Source: an uncultured Acidobacteriia bacterium
Lineage (GTDB): Bacteria > Acidobacteriota > Terriglobia > Bryobacterales > Bryobacteraceae
Assembly: GCA_903825445.1 (NCBI GenBank)
Contig: CAIKAS010000232.1
Span: forward strand, 1-32,516
Reading direction: 5' to 3'
Length of the DNA stretch: 32,516 bases
Part shown: piece after piece, positions 1 to 6,453 of the stretch
How the letters are laid out: every line of letters starts with the position of its first letter
How positions within the stretch are numbered: position 1 is the first letter of the stretch
Translations under genes and position numbers: made by a program
Notes under the pieces: generated by a model
Seen by the model: the letters and a program-made list of their open reading frames with translations, nothing else
What the model was told of the DNA's origin: nothing
The model's database searches: none

Positions 1-506
1 CGGAGATGCTGCGGGAGCGGCTGACTGCGGTGGGGCAGGTGCTGGCCAAGCAGAATGTTCGGCTGGGGCTGGAGTTCCTGGGGCCGCTGATGTTTCGTAC
101 GCGCGCGCCGCACGAATTTATCTGGCGGATGAATGATGCGGTGGATTTTGCTAAGGAATGCGGGCCGAATATCGGCGTGGTGCTCGACTCATGGCACTGG
201 CATCATTCGGGCGCGACGGTGGACGACATCATCAGGGCAGGGAAATCGCGCATCGTGACGATTCATCTTTCCGACGCGGCGAAACAGGCTCCGGAAGATG
301 TGAAGGATAATCAGCGGCTGTTGCCGGGTGAGGGAGTTATCAATCTGGTCGGGTTCTTTCAGGCACTCAAGCAGATTGGGTACGAGGATGGCATTAGTCC
401 CGAGGTTATTGGACGGATACCGGCGGATGTGTCGGCCGAAGAGGGCGCGAAGATGGGGCTGGATGCGTCGCTGGCGGTGATGCGGAAGGCGGGAATCGCT
501 ATTTAG
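1..506 (+). CDS. Sugar phosphate isomerase/epimerase (xylose-isomerase-like TIM barrel), 5' end outside window
   Basis: The reading frame is open to the left edge (codon phase begins at base 3), so only the C-terminal ~168 residues are present. The sequence matches the second half of a xylose-isomerase-like TIM barrel (PF01261 type). A strand ending in LGLEFLG carries a candidate metal-binding Glu, VVLDSWHWHHSG a metal Asp and His pair, TIHLSDA a metal His, and GISPEVIG the last candidate acidic ligand. Such enzymes isomerise or epimerise sugars, inositols or hydroxypyruvate in the cytoplasm; the substrate cannot be told from this fragment. No signal peptide can be judged because the start is missing. 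A 38-bp repeat begins one base after the stop codon. The family call is fairly sure; the exact reaction is unknown. Confidence 0.8.
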   Translation, partial: EMLRERLTAVGQVLAKQNVRLGLEFLGPLMFRTRAPHEFIWRMNDAVDFAKECGPNIGVVLDSWHWHHSGATVDDIIRAGKSRIVTIHLSDAAKQAPEDVKDNQRLLPGEGVINLVGFFQALKQIGYEDGISPEVIGRIPADVSAEEGAKMGLDASLAVMRKAGIAI

Positions 507-544
507 CCACGGATTCACACAGATGCACACGGATTATTTGAGAA
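507..544 (+). repeat. Dispersed 'CACGGATT' repeat, copy 1
   Basis: A 38-bp element made of three degenerate CACGGAT-type units (CCACGGATTCACACAGATG, then CACACGGATTATTTGAGAA). It matches 2368-2405 in the same orientation with only two mismatches. It starts directly after the stop of the TIM-barrel gene and ends just before a 70-aa frame. Elements of this CACGGAT/CACAGAT kind occur as dispersed intergenic repeats in acidobacterial and PVC genomes; that link is from memory. The role is unknown. Confidence 0.8.
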
Positions 545-757
545 TTGGTGGCGGCGCCGATTGAGGTGTTTGATAAAGACATGTTGACCCGGTTCTTCTT
601 TGGCGCCGGGCCGGGGAATTCAGGGCCGGAAGGCACCGCGCCATGCGATCCGCGCTACCGGGAGAATACGTGGTTGTTGCTGCGGGGTGTGGAGGGGAAA
701 TGGTTTCACGCGTGGAGCCAATGGAACTCCGCAGTGCGGCCGCTGCTGGCCCGTTAG
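545..757 (+). CDS. Small hypothetical protein, possibly the 3' remnant of a larger gene
   Basis: A 70-aa frame that opens right after repeat copy 1; a TGA at 539-541, inside the repeat, closes it upstream. Candidate starts are TTG 545, GTG 548 and ATG 581, none with a convincing ribosome binding site. The product is soluble, rich in Trp, Phe and Gly, and reads like the C-terminal part of a folded domain (FFFGAGPGN, DPRYRENTWLLLRG, WFHAWSQWNSA). It has no signal peptide or membrane segment. Its TAG overlaps the TAA of the convergent protease gene (TTAG at 754-757), an arrangement also seen at 3825-3828, which argues that the frame end is real. I do not recognise the family. It may be an intact small gene or a gene whose 5' part was lost at the repeat. 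Confidence 0.4.
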   Translation: MVAAPIEVFDKDMLTRFFFGAGPGNSGPEGTAPCDPRYRENTWLLLRGVEGKWFHAWSQWNSAVRPLLAR

Positions 758-2268
758 GGATGCACGAACGCAGGCGGGTTTAATACGGAATCCAGCGCCT
801 GTTGCACTTGCGGGTCGCGCTGCGCCTGAATTTCATCGCCCTTGGCTACGCCGAGAGCCAGGTTATATACGTCTTCTTTTAACCGGGATTCAATATAGTC
901 GCGATTGGCAATCCATTCGCGGAGACTGGGCTGAATCTGCCGATCACCGAGCCACAGCTGGAATTTGTCGAGGACATCTTGCGATACTTCCCAGCCATCG
1001 GTGACCTTGTGGTCGCGAATATACTCGGTGGCGAACGTGATGAAAGACGCCGATTCCTCCAGCACGTCGCGAAACTGCGTCAGCATGGCGGGAGTCACCA
1101 CGATATCGGGCACGATGCCGCCGCCGCCGGGGATCGGGCGACCGTTATCGGTCTTGAATTCAGTTTGCTCGTTCGGGTGCGCGGCCGTCTCACCAAGTTC
1201 AAAGCCTTCCTGGCGAAAAGGTTTCTGGATGGAGCGTCCGCTGGCCGTGTAGTAAAGCGCGGTGGTCAGGGCGAGGCCCGTTTTCTCCGCCAGAGGATAG
1301 ACGCTTTGCACAAGGCCCTTGCCGAAACTTGGTTCGCCGACAACGGTGGCGCGGTCATGATCCTGTAGTGCGCCGGTGACGATTTCCGAAGCACTGGCGG
1401 TTTTGGCGTTGATGATTACGGAGACGGGGAACGTGTAGGGAATGGTGTCGGCAGGGACTTTCTCCGTGGTTTCAGGTACGTTGCGGCCCTTCGCCGAGAG
1501 AATGACCTGACCGGGTTTCAGAAACAGCGAAGCGGTTTCGAAAGCTGAAGTGACCAGCCCGCCTGGGTTGTTGCGCAGATCGAGCACCAGTCCCTTTAGG
1601 TTTTTACCGCCCAGCTTTTCAATGGCGGCGCGAATGTCGCGGCCCGTAGTGCCTTCAAACGCGCCTACCCGGATATAACCGATGCCCGGTTTGAGTTCGA
1701 AGACCCGTTCCACGCTGGGCGCCTGCATGGCTTCGGGTACCAGTTGGAGTTCCTCGAGCCGCATGGCGTCGGGATGACGGACGATCAGCGCGACGGGCTT
1801 CTGCCTGGATTCGGTGAGCAGTTCGATGATCTGGTCTGATTCCAGGCGATCCAAACGGTAGTTGTTGACGCCACGGATTTCGTCGCCCGGCATCATACCG
1901 GCGCGCGCGGAAGGCGTGTTGGGCAACACCTGCAGCACCATGACGCGTCCCGGCATGATGGAGACCACGGTGCCGAAACCCTTGCTGGTGGAGCGCTGCA
2001 TTTGATTGAGTTGCTCGAACTGGCCAGGATCGAAGAACGAAGAGTGGGGGTCGAGATGGCGAAGCAGGCCGGGGACCGCGCCGCCGTAGAACGCCTGATC
2101 GACATCGATGGGGTCGGCGTTGTTTTCCTGCATGATGACGAGGGCGTCGACGAAGCGCTTCATGGCGCGGGCGTCTTCGGGCCCGGGGTCGGCAGCGAGG
2201 GCGGGGAACGCTATGGCGCCGGCGAGCAGCGGTGTCAGGATACGTGCGAAGTGGCGGAAGCGCGGCAT
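754..2268 (-). CDS. S41-family carboxyl-terminal processing protease (CtpA-like), exported
   Basis: A 504-aa protein with an N-terminal signal (MPRFRHFARILTPLLAG... to ALAAD), a short helical region, a PDZ domain at about residues 95-165 and a tail-specific protease core at about 190-400. The catalytic Ser sits in TASASEI (about Ser292) and the Lys in SFGKG (about Lys317), 25 residues apart as in known CtpA/Prc enzymes. The substrate-cleft motif DLRNNPGG is present. It should cut unfolded or tagged proteins from their C-terminus in the periplasm. An upstream TTG (2277) would add three residues; ATG 2268 gives the usual signal peptide. The gene stands alone on the minus strand between two direct repeats, and its stop overlaps that of the convergent 70-aa frame. 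Confidence 0.93.
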   Translation of the reverse strand: MPRFRHFARILTPLLAGAIAFPALAADPGPEDARAMKRFVDALVIMQENNADPIDVDQAFYGGAVPGLLRHLDPHSSFFDPGQFEQLNQMQRSTSKGFGTVVSIMPGRVMVLQVLPNTPSARAGMMPGDEIRGVNNYRLDRLESDQIIELLTESRQKPVALIVRHPDAMRLEELQLVPEAMQAPSVERVFELKPGIGYIRVGAFEGTTGRDIRAAIEKLGGKNLKGLVLDLRNNPGGLVTSAFETASLFLKPGQVILSAKGRNVPETTEKVPADTIPYTFPVSVIINAKTASASEIVTGALQDHDRATVVGEPSFGKGLVQSVYPLAEKTGLALTTALYYTASGRSIQKPFRQEGFELGETAAHPNEQTEFKTDNGRPIPGGGGIVPDIVVTPAMLTQFRDVLEESASFITFATEYIRDHKVTDGWEVSQDVLDKFQLWLGDRQIQPSLREWIANRDYIESRLKEDVYNLALGVAKGDEIQAQRDPQVQQALDSVLNPPAFVHP

Positions 2269-2367
2269 TTGTGCCAAAGGGAATTCGACGGCTAAGGGGC
2301 GTGTTTCGTTACACCTGACATTATCGCGCGTGGTGGTGAGTTCCTATATACTTGAGCGAACAAACGG

Positions 2368-2405
2368 CCACGGATTCACACGGATGCACACGGATTATTT
2401 CAGAA
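2368..2405 (+). repeat. Dispersed 'CACGGATT' repeat, copy 2
   Basis: Second copy of the element at 507-544, same orientation, two mismatches in 38 bp, 1861 bp away. Here the internal ATG of the repeat (2384) is also the best start codon for the downstream membrane protein, so the repeat has become part of a coding sequence. The two copies bracket the protease gene. Confidence 0.8.
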
Positions 2406-3112
2406 AAATTGCGCGGATTTTAGCGATTGTGATGGCGGCTTCCGCTTTGTGGAGTTCGCTGATGATGGCGTTGACGGCGTTTGTGGGCTCGCCGATGGAG
2501 GTGGTCAGCAGGATTGAGGGAGCGGTTATATTGCTGGTTCCCGGCATTCCGGGAATTGTTCTTTTCTGGCTTTTGTCCGGAGATGGAGTGACCGTTTGGA
2601 TTTCAAAGAGACAGCAGTACGCGGTATTCTTGCTGGTGGTGATTCGGACTGTTGGTGTGCTCTTATCTTGTCTTAGGTGGTGGCGGACCGGCATCACGAG
2701 GAATGTGGGTCATCTGGTGGCGACCAGCGGCAATTTGGTGTTTTGGTTCGTGCAATCGTTCGCGCGGTTTTTAATCTCTGATGTCCTGTCACTGGTCGAA
2801 GGGGTGGCGTTTATTGCCTTCCTTGTTCTGCTTTCACGGCAGGTTCTTGGCGGAGATGGCACGGAGCGGCATTGGCGGCAGCCGCGATTGGTGACGGGAA
2901 TAGCTTTGGCGGTCGGGATCATCGTAGTGTTGGAGGTGATTGCGGGCGGCATCCTCCCGTACTTTTGGCTGCGGTCGCTCAAGCTTGAGCCGGAGTCTAA
3001 AACCCTGTTGGCTCAACTGCGGATTGTGGTGTTGTCTCTGCCTGGCGTGATTACGCCGTGGATCATTTACTTCAGTTCTCAGGGTGGGACCGAAGTTACG
3101 GAGGCTGAGTGA
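2384..3112 (+). CDS. Six-helix integral membrane protein of unknown function (paralog 1)
   Basis: A 242-aa hydrophobic protein with about six membrane segments (roughly residues 12-34, 45-64, 78-96, 132-151, 168-190, 210-230). The frame is open far upstream, but that part is antisense to the protease. Start ATG 2384 is chosen because the N-terminus (DYFRKIAR before the first helix) then lines up with that of the next gene (DLRKAALS); ATG 2432 is an alternative. The two proteins share further landmarks at matching places: a LVP..PGIVLFWLL-like second helix, LLSRQ/ALSRQ after helix 4, and SLPGVITPWIIY/ALPGLLAAWIVY in the last helix. They are therefore likely tandem paralogs. The stop overlaps the next start (GTGA). 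I do not recognise the family. Confidence 0.75.
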   Translation: MHTDYFRKIARILAIVMAASALWSSLMMALTAFVGSPMEVVSRIEGAVILLVPGIPGIVLFWLLSGDGVTVWISKRQQYAVFLLVVIRTVGVLLSCLRWWRTGITRNVGHLVATSGNLVFWFVQSFARFLISDVLSLVEGVAFIAFLVLLSRQVLGGDGTERHWRQPRLVTGIALAVGIIVVLEVIAGGILPYFWLRSLKLEPESKTLLAQLRIVVLSLPGVITPWIIYFSSQGGTEVTEAE

Positions 3113-3828
3113 TCGACCCAACGGATTTGCGCAAGGCCGCGCTGAGTGCGTTCGTGGCGGGTACGGTTCACATGATCTGTAGTTCTCTTCACTTGGTTCT
3201 GAGCACCATCGCTTTGGGACAGGAACCGTGGCTCGCGGAGTTCACTCTCGTGCCCACGGTCGTGATCTCCCTGCCCGGTCTGGTGCTTCTATTTCTGCTG
3301 TACCGTACCGGAGTGAAGTTGGGCATTTCCAGCCGGTTACGGGGTCTGGCATTCGTGCTTGTTTTTGTGGAAGGCGCGGAGGCCGTGAATTCTGTCCGAA
3401 TCGATTGGATTCAAGGCTTACATCTGCATGCTGCCAATAGGATGACTGACCTGGGGCTCGCGCATTTCTATCAATCGGGCGGTTACTCAGGGGTGTTGGA
3501 TGCGATTGAGATTTGCTCTATCCTCGCTGGTGTTCTGTTTCTTTTCGCGCTTTCACGACAGACCGGTCCACCGCAAACCGAAAACGCGGGGAAACTGCAC
3601 CTGGTTCGAAAGGCGGCGATGGTCACGTTATGCGCCCGCTCGCTGCGTCTGTTGCTGATCGTTCTTTTCGCAGTGAGCGTGTATAGTTTGCGAAGCCACG
3701 GTCTGATGCGCCAATCTTCTACGAGTCCGTCTTCCTTGTTGATGCGAATCGTGTTTGCGTTGCCTGGTTTGCTGGCCGCATGGATCGTTTACCGGAGCGC
3801 TGCGCCGCCCGCATCGACCTCGTCTTAA
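3109..3828 (+). CDS. Six-helix integral membrane protein of unknown function (paralog 2)
   Basis: A 239-aa membrane protein starting with GTG 3109, which overlaps the TGA of the preceding gene by three bases, so the two are probably translationally coupled. About six hydrophobic segments are visible, with basic loops (RTGVKLGISSRLRG). It resembles the upstream gene product in N-terminal motif, helix spacing and last helix (ALPGLLAAWIVYRSA). An extra hydrophilic loop with histidines (GLHLHAANR) lies near residues 103-110. No catalytic motif is seen. It could be a membrane sensor, a channel-like subunit or one half of a heteromeric complex; none of these can be decided from sequence. Its TAA (3826-3828) overlaps the TAA of the convergent gene. 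Confidence 0.75.
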   Translation: MIDPTDLRKAALSAFVAGTVHMICSSLHLVLSTIALGQEPWLAEFTLVPTVVISLPGLVLLFLLYRTGVKLGISSRLRGLAFVLVFVEGAEAVNSVRIDWIQGLHLHAANRMTDLGLAHFYQSGGYSGVLDAIEICSILAGVLFLFALSRQTGPPQTENAGKLHLVRKAAMVTLCARSLRLLLIVLFAVSVYSLRSHGLMRQSSTSPSSLLMRIVFALPGLLAAWIVYRSAAPPASTSS

Positions 3829-4385
3829 CGCTCCAGATCAATCTGGACCACTTGCTGCGGATAAAGGATCGCGCGTTCCGGCTGATCGCGATCATAGACG
3901 ACGATCACTTCCGTGCCTTCCTCAGGAATCTCATTCCGAATGTCCAGATTCAAGGTGGAGACTCGTCCGTTTAGCAGGCGCACCTCGCATTGAATTCGGC
4001 GCCAGCGCGTGCGGCGGTTGCCTCCGCGAAAGTTATACCACCACGGCGTATTGACGCCCTTGACAATCGCAACAGCGGGACGGCCATAACGCAGCAGATG
4101 GGACTGTCGACGGAAGCGCACCAGACCAATGATCGCCGCAAGCAGGAGCCAAAGGCAGGCACGCCAGCCCCACGCCAGCCACAGAGGCATTCCGTATGCG
4201 ACGGCGCTTGAGGCTGCACTCGCCGAAAGTGAGGAGGCTCCGCTTATCGGCAGGAAGCCCCTGATCACGCCTGCTCCTATGAGACAAGTGGGATAAACGC
4301 AGCGGCGGAGCATGCTCTTCCAGCCCTGAGACGTGAGTGAGACCGGGCGTGGCGTGCTGCGTTGGAGTTCGGCGGGAATTGTCAT
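3825..4385 (-). CDS. Small membrane protein with DUF3592-like C-terminal domain
   Basis: A 186-aa protein, third gene of the SPFH/RHH operon. Its ATG overlaps the stop of the regulator gene (ATGA at 4382-4385). Two hydrophobic stretches lie near residues 32-62 and 66-88; the rest is a soluble beta-rich domain. That domain contains RYGRPAVAIVKGV and ends with EGTEVIVVYDRDQPERAILY, which resembles DUF3592-type proteins, where 'V.YDP..P..A.LY' closes the domain. The resemblance is by eye and moderate. Tight coupling to a stomatin-type protein suggests a joint membrane role, for example partner or cargo of the SPFH scaffold, but this is inference. The stop overlaps the stop of the convergent membrane protein gene. 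Confidence 0.65.
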   Translation of the reverse strand: MTIPAELQRSTPRPVSLTSQGWKSMLRRCVYPTCLIGAGVIRGFLPISGASSLSASAASSAVAYGMPLWLAWGWRACLWLLLAAIIGLVRFRRQSHLLRYGRPAVAIVKGVNTPWWYNFRGGNRRTRWRRIQCEVRLLNGRVSTLNLDIRNEIPEEGTEVIVVYDRDQPERAILYPQQVVQIDLER

Positions 4386-4576
4386 TGGACTTCCTCGGTG
4401 GCGGATCCTTCAGATGGCTCATCCGGATCGGGCAGGCGCTTCGTCTCGCGCAGAGCCTGGCGTAGCAGATACTCGATCTGTCCGTTGAGGCTGCGCAGGT
4501 CGGCATCGGCCCAACGCTGTAGAGCGTCGTAGGTGGCCGGGTCCAGGCGAAGCGGGAATGCCTTCTTTTGCGCCAT
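4382..4576 (-). CDS. Arc-like ribbon-helix-helix DNA-binding protein
   Basis: A 64-aa protein with the ribbon-helix-helix layout of Arc/MetJ-type repressors: a beta ribbon (KAFPLRLD, residues 5-12), helix A (PATYDALQRWADAD) and helix B (SLNGQIEYLLRQALRET). The SLNGQIEYLLRQAL signature is typical of the Arc group. An acidic tail (residues 50-64) follows. Such proteins bind as dimers of dimers to short repeated operator sites. The gene lies 14 nt after the SPFH gene and overlaps the next gene by four bases, so all three are probably one transcript. A pair of direct 8-bp repeats sits upstream of the operon at 5485-5503, which makes autoregulation likely. No toxin gene is adjacent, so I do not read it as an antitoxin. 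Confidence 0.85.
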   Translation of the reverse strand: MAQKKAFPLRLDPATYDALQRWADADLRSLNGQIEYLLRQALRETKRLPDPDEPSEGSATEEVQ

Positions 4577-4590
4577 CTTTAAGTTAATTC

Positions 4591-5460
4591 TTACTGGTAG
4601 AGGGTGCCGGCGTTGACCACAGGTTCCACGCCGCGATCGCTGCAGAGCACCACCATCAGGTTACTCACCATGGCGGCTTTGCGCTCTTCATCGAGTTGCA
4701 CCACGTTCTTGCGGCCCAGTTCCAAAAGCGCCATTTCCACCATTCCCACCGCGCCTTCCACAATCTTCTGCCGCGCGGCGATTACGGCCGTGGCCTGCTG
4801 GCGGCGCAACATGACACCGGCGATCTCTGGCGCGTACGCAAGATGGCTGATGCGGGCTTCGATGACTTCGATACCGGCCTTGGCAAGGCGCTCCTGGATC
4901 TCATGCTTCAGACGTTCGGCCACTTCGCCGGCGGAGAGACGCAGGCAGACACCCTCACCATCATGGGCGTCATACGGATATGTCGTGGCCAGATTACGAA
5001 GAGCGGCTTCGGCCTGGACATGCATGAAGTTTTCGTAGTCGTCCACATTGAAAGCGGCTTCAAACGTATCGACTAGACGCCAGACAACGACGGCGGCGAT
5101 CTCGATGGGGTTGGCGTCGTGATCGTTGACTTTGAGGTGGCTGCTTTCGAAGTTGCGAATGCGCAAGGAGAGGCGGCGGCGCGTGGTCAGCGGATTGACC
5201 CACCAGAAGCCAGGCTGGCGGAGCGTCCCTTTGTATGTGCCGAACAACGTCACTATGCGCGCTTCGTTCGGATTGACCACAGCAAACCCGGCGAGGCAGG
5301 CGGCCTCTACCACCAGTAGCAGCACACAGGACAGCGCCGGAACCGGGTTGGATACGTGGGTGAACTGGACAAATTGCCAGATGATTACGGCAGCGAAGAG
5401 GACAAGGGCGGTCACCATGGCCCAGCCGGAAATGCCGCGAAGCTCTTTTTCAACAGTCAT
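4591..5460 (-). CDS. SPFH/band-7 (stomatin-like) membrane protein
   Basis: A 289-aa protein with two N-terminal membrane helices (about residues 12-32 and 41-62), then a band-7 domain ([27 protein letters not shown], the AEVVVWRL-like strand, and a long helix [27 protein letters not shown]). It ends with [16 protein letters not shown] proteins form large membrane scaffolds that organise proteases, stress responses and membrane domains. Start choice: ATG 5460 has a strong AAAGGAG six bases upstream; an in-frame ATG at 5478 would place that site inside the gene. It heads the operon with an Arc-like regulator and a small membrane protein. SPFH genes next to a small RHH gene are, to my recollection, a recurring pair in bacteria. 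Confidence 0.92.
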   Translation of the reverse strand: MTVEKELRGISGWAMVTALVLFAAVIIWQFVQFTHVSNPVPALSCVLLLVVEAACLAGFAVVNPNEARIVTLFGTYKGTLRQPGFWWVNPLTTRRRLSLRIRNFESSHLKVNDHDANPIEIAAVVVWRLVDTFEAAFNVDDYENFMHVQAEAALRNLATTYPYDAHDGEGVCLRLSAGEVAERLKHEIQERLAKAGIEVIEARISHLAYAPEIAGVMLRRQQATAVIAARQKIVEGAVGMVEMALLELGRKNVVQLDEERKAAMVSNLMVVLCSDRGVEPVVNAGTLYQ

Positions 5461-5466
5461 CGATTT

Positions 5467-5473
5467 CTCCTTT
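5467..5473 (-). promoter_or_regulatory. Ribosome binding site deciding the SPFH start
   Basis: AAAGGAG on the minus strand with six bases to ATG 5460. It lies inside the longer frame that begins at ATG 5478, so the shorter start is preferred. Confidence 0.7.
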
Positions 5474-5484
5474 GACATTCAAAC

Positions 5485-5503
5485 GATATCATTTTGATAT
5501 CAT
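5485..5503 (-). promoter_or_regulatory. Direct-repeat operator candidate for the RHH regulator
   Basis: On the minus strand the site reads ATGATATC-AAA-ATGATATC, two identical 8-bp half sites with an 11-bp period; it also forms a perfect 7-bp inverted repeat (GATATCA-TTT-TGATATC). It lies 25 bp upstream of the SPFH start. It fills the 17-bp gap between a weak -35 (TTGCAT, 5511-5506) and a weak -10 (TATCGT, 5488-5483), where a bound protein would block polymerase. Ribbon-helix-helix dimers commonly bind such paired short sites at about one helical turn. The base pattern is seen directly; binding by the operon's own regulator is inferred. Confidence 0.65.
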
Positions 5504-5570
5504 ACATGCAAGGGAAAACGAAGCTAGCGTCTATGTAACTGAAAATAATAAAGGATGAGGAGCTGGAAGA

Positions 5571-6287
5571 CTAGCGGATCGGTCCGGCGACAATGCTCGG
5601 GAGCCTGGTCTCGAACTGGTAATCGCTGTATTCAACCACCAAATCCGACTTTCCGAGAAAGACGTTGTCGATGTAAGAGCGACGCATGGAGACCCACCAG
5701 AAGCCCTGTATCTTTGTGAAATCCTGTACGATCATGGGGCGGCCAACCCAGAATGACAGGGCATCGGAAGGGCGGCCCTCGATGTGGACGACGCCGTAAT
5801 CTTCCGCGTCAACCCAGATGCGGCCTTTCAGAAGGCGCTTATCTCTGCGCTTCGGTTCGGACTCGAGCACGTAGCAGCGGCGACCGCTAAAATCCTCCTG
5901 CCCCACGAGGTGAAAATTATAATTCTCGCGGGTGAGTAATTCTCCGCCGGATTGCCTGCTGGTGACGATTTCAGCTTCGAGTAGTGGGTCGAACACATGG
6001 TTCTGAATCACGGGAGAACCGCTGCGGCTGACTACGTCATAGTTCTTGCCTTTAAGGCGATCGCGATGAATTTTTGCCACCATATCGGCTTTGAGTCCGA
6101 AGCGTTCCGTGGTGACGGAATAATGTTGAACCCGCGTATAGGATTCGAAATGCTCGAAGCGCGCAGCCTGGGCGTGGATCATGCCGTCAATGACGCGGTT
6201 GGCTTCGTTTTCGACGAGATTCTCGGTCGCAGCTATCGGGCCCGCGAGGAGCAGAAGTGCGGCGAAGATTGGATACCCGCGTCTCAT
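5571..6287 (-). CDS. Exported LolA-like outer-membrane lipoprotein-sorting family protein
   Basis: A 238-aa protein with a clear signal peptide (MRRGYPIFAALLLLAGPIAA). The mature part is beta-rich, with the pattern of LolA/LolB-fold or 'outer membrane lipoprotein-sorting' proteins: YDVVSRSGSPVIQNHVFDPLL, NYNFHLVGQEDFSGRRCYVLESEPK, KGRIWVDAEDYGVVHIEGR, and a final strand pair with DLVVEYSDYQFE. In this group, a protein sits in the periplasm and binds a lipid or lipoprotein acyl chain; many acidobacterial members have no assigned partner. It is transcribed divergently from the fucose-isomerase-like gene and probably alone; the next gene on the strand starts about 110 bp further with its own operator. 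The fold call is moderate and the function is open. Confidence 0.65.
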   Translation of the reverse strand: MRRGYPIFAALLLLAGPIAATENLVENEANRVIDGMIHAQAARFEHFESYTRVQHYSVTTERFGLKADMVAKIHRDRLKGKNYDVVSRSGSPVIQNHVFDPLLEAEIVTSRQSGGELLTRENYNFHLVGQEDFSGRRCYVLESEPKRRDKRLLKGRIWVDAEDYGVVHIEGRPSDALSFWVGRPMIVQDFTKIQGFWWVSMRRSYIDNVFLGKSDLVVEYSDYQFETRLPSIVAGPIR

Positions 6288-6453
6288 GTATCAAGGCCGT
6301 TTGCGCGGCAGGACTCAGACTTTCCTGCTACTTACAATAATGCGAAATCTCCCGAGGCAGTCGATGTCTTGATGGTGCCGTCCATTGTATAACCTCAGGT
6401 GCGGCGCCGCCCGCAATGGCTCAAGATGTAACTTAGGAAAAGCACAATTTCCC

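Noticed and set aside
507..544. CRISPR-like interpretation of the CACGGAT units
   Set aside because: The units are adjacent, degenerate and without spacers, and occur as two lone copies 1.9 kb apart.
2108..2383. Upstream extension of the first six-helix membrane protein (frame open from 2108)
   Set aside because: This part is antisense to the start of the protease gene and reads as basic, low-quality sequence; the paralog alignment supports a start at 2384.
4382..4576. RHH protein as an antitoxin
   Set aside because: Neighbours are an SPFH protein and a DUF3592-like membrane protein; no toxin fold is seen.
6369..6393. Promoter TTGATG/TATAAC before the fucose-isomerase-like gene
   Set aside because: The spacer is only 13 bp; the TATAAC alone is not enough for a call.
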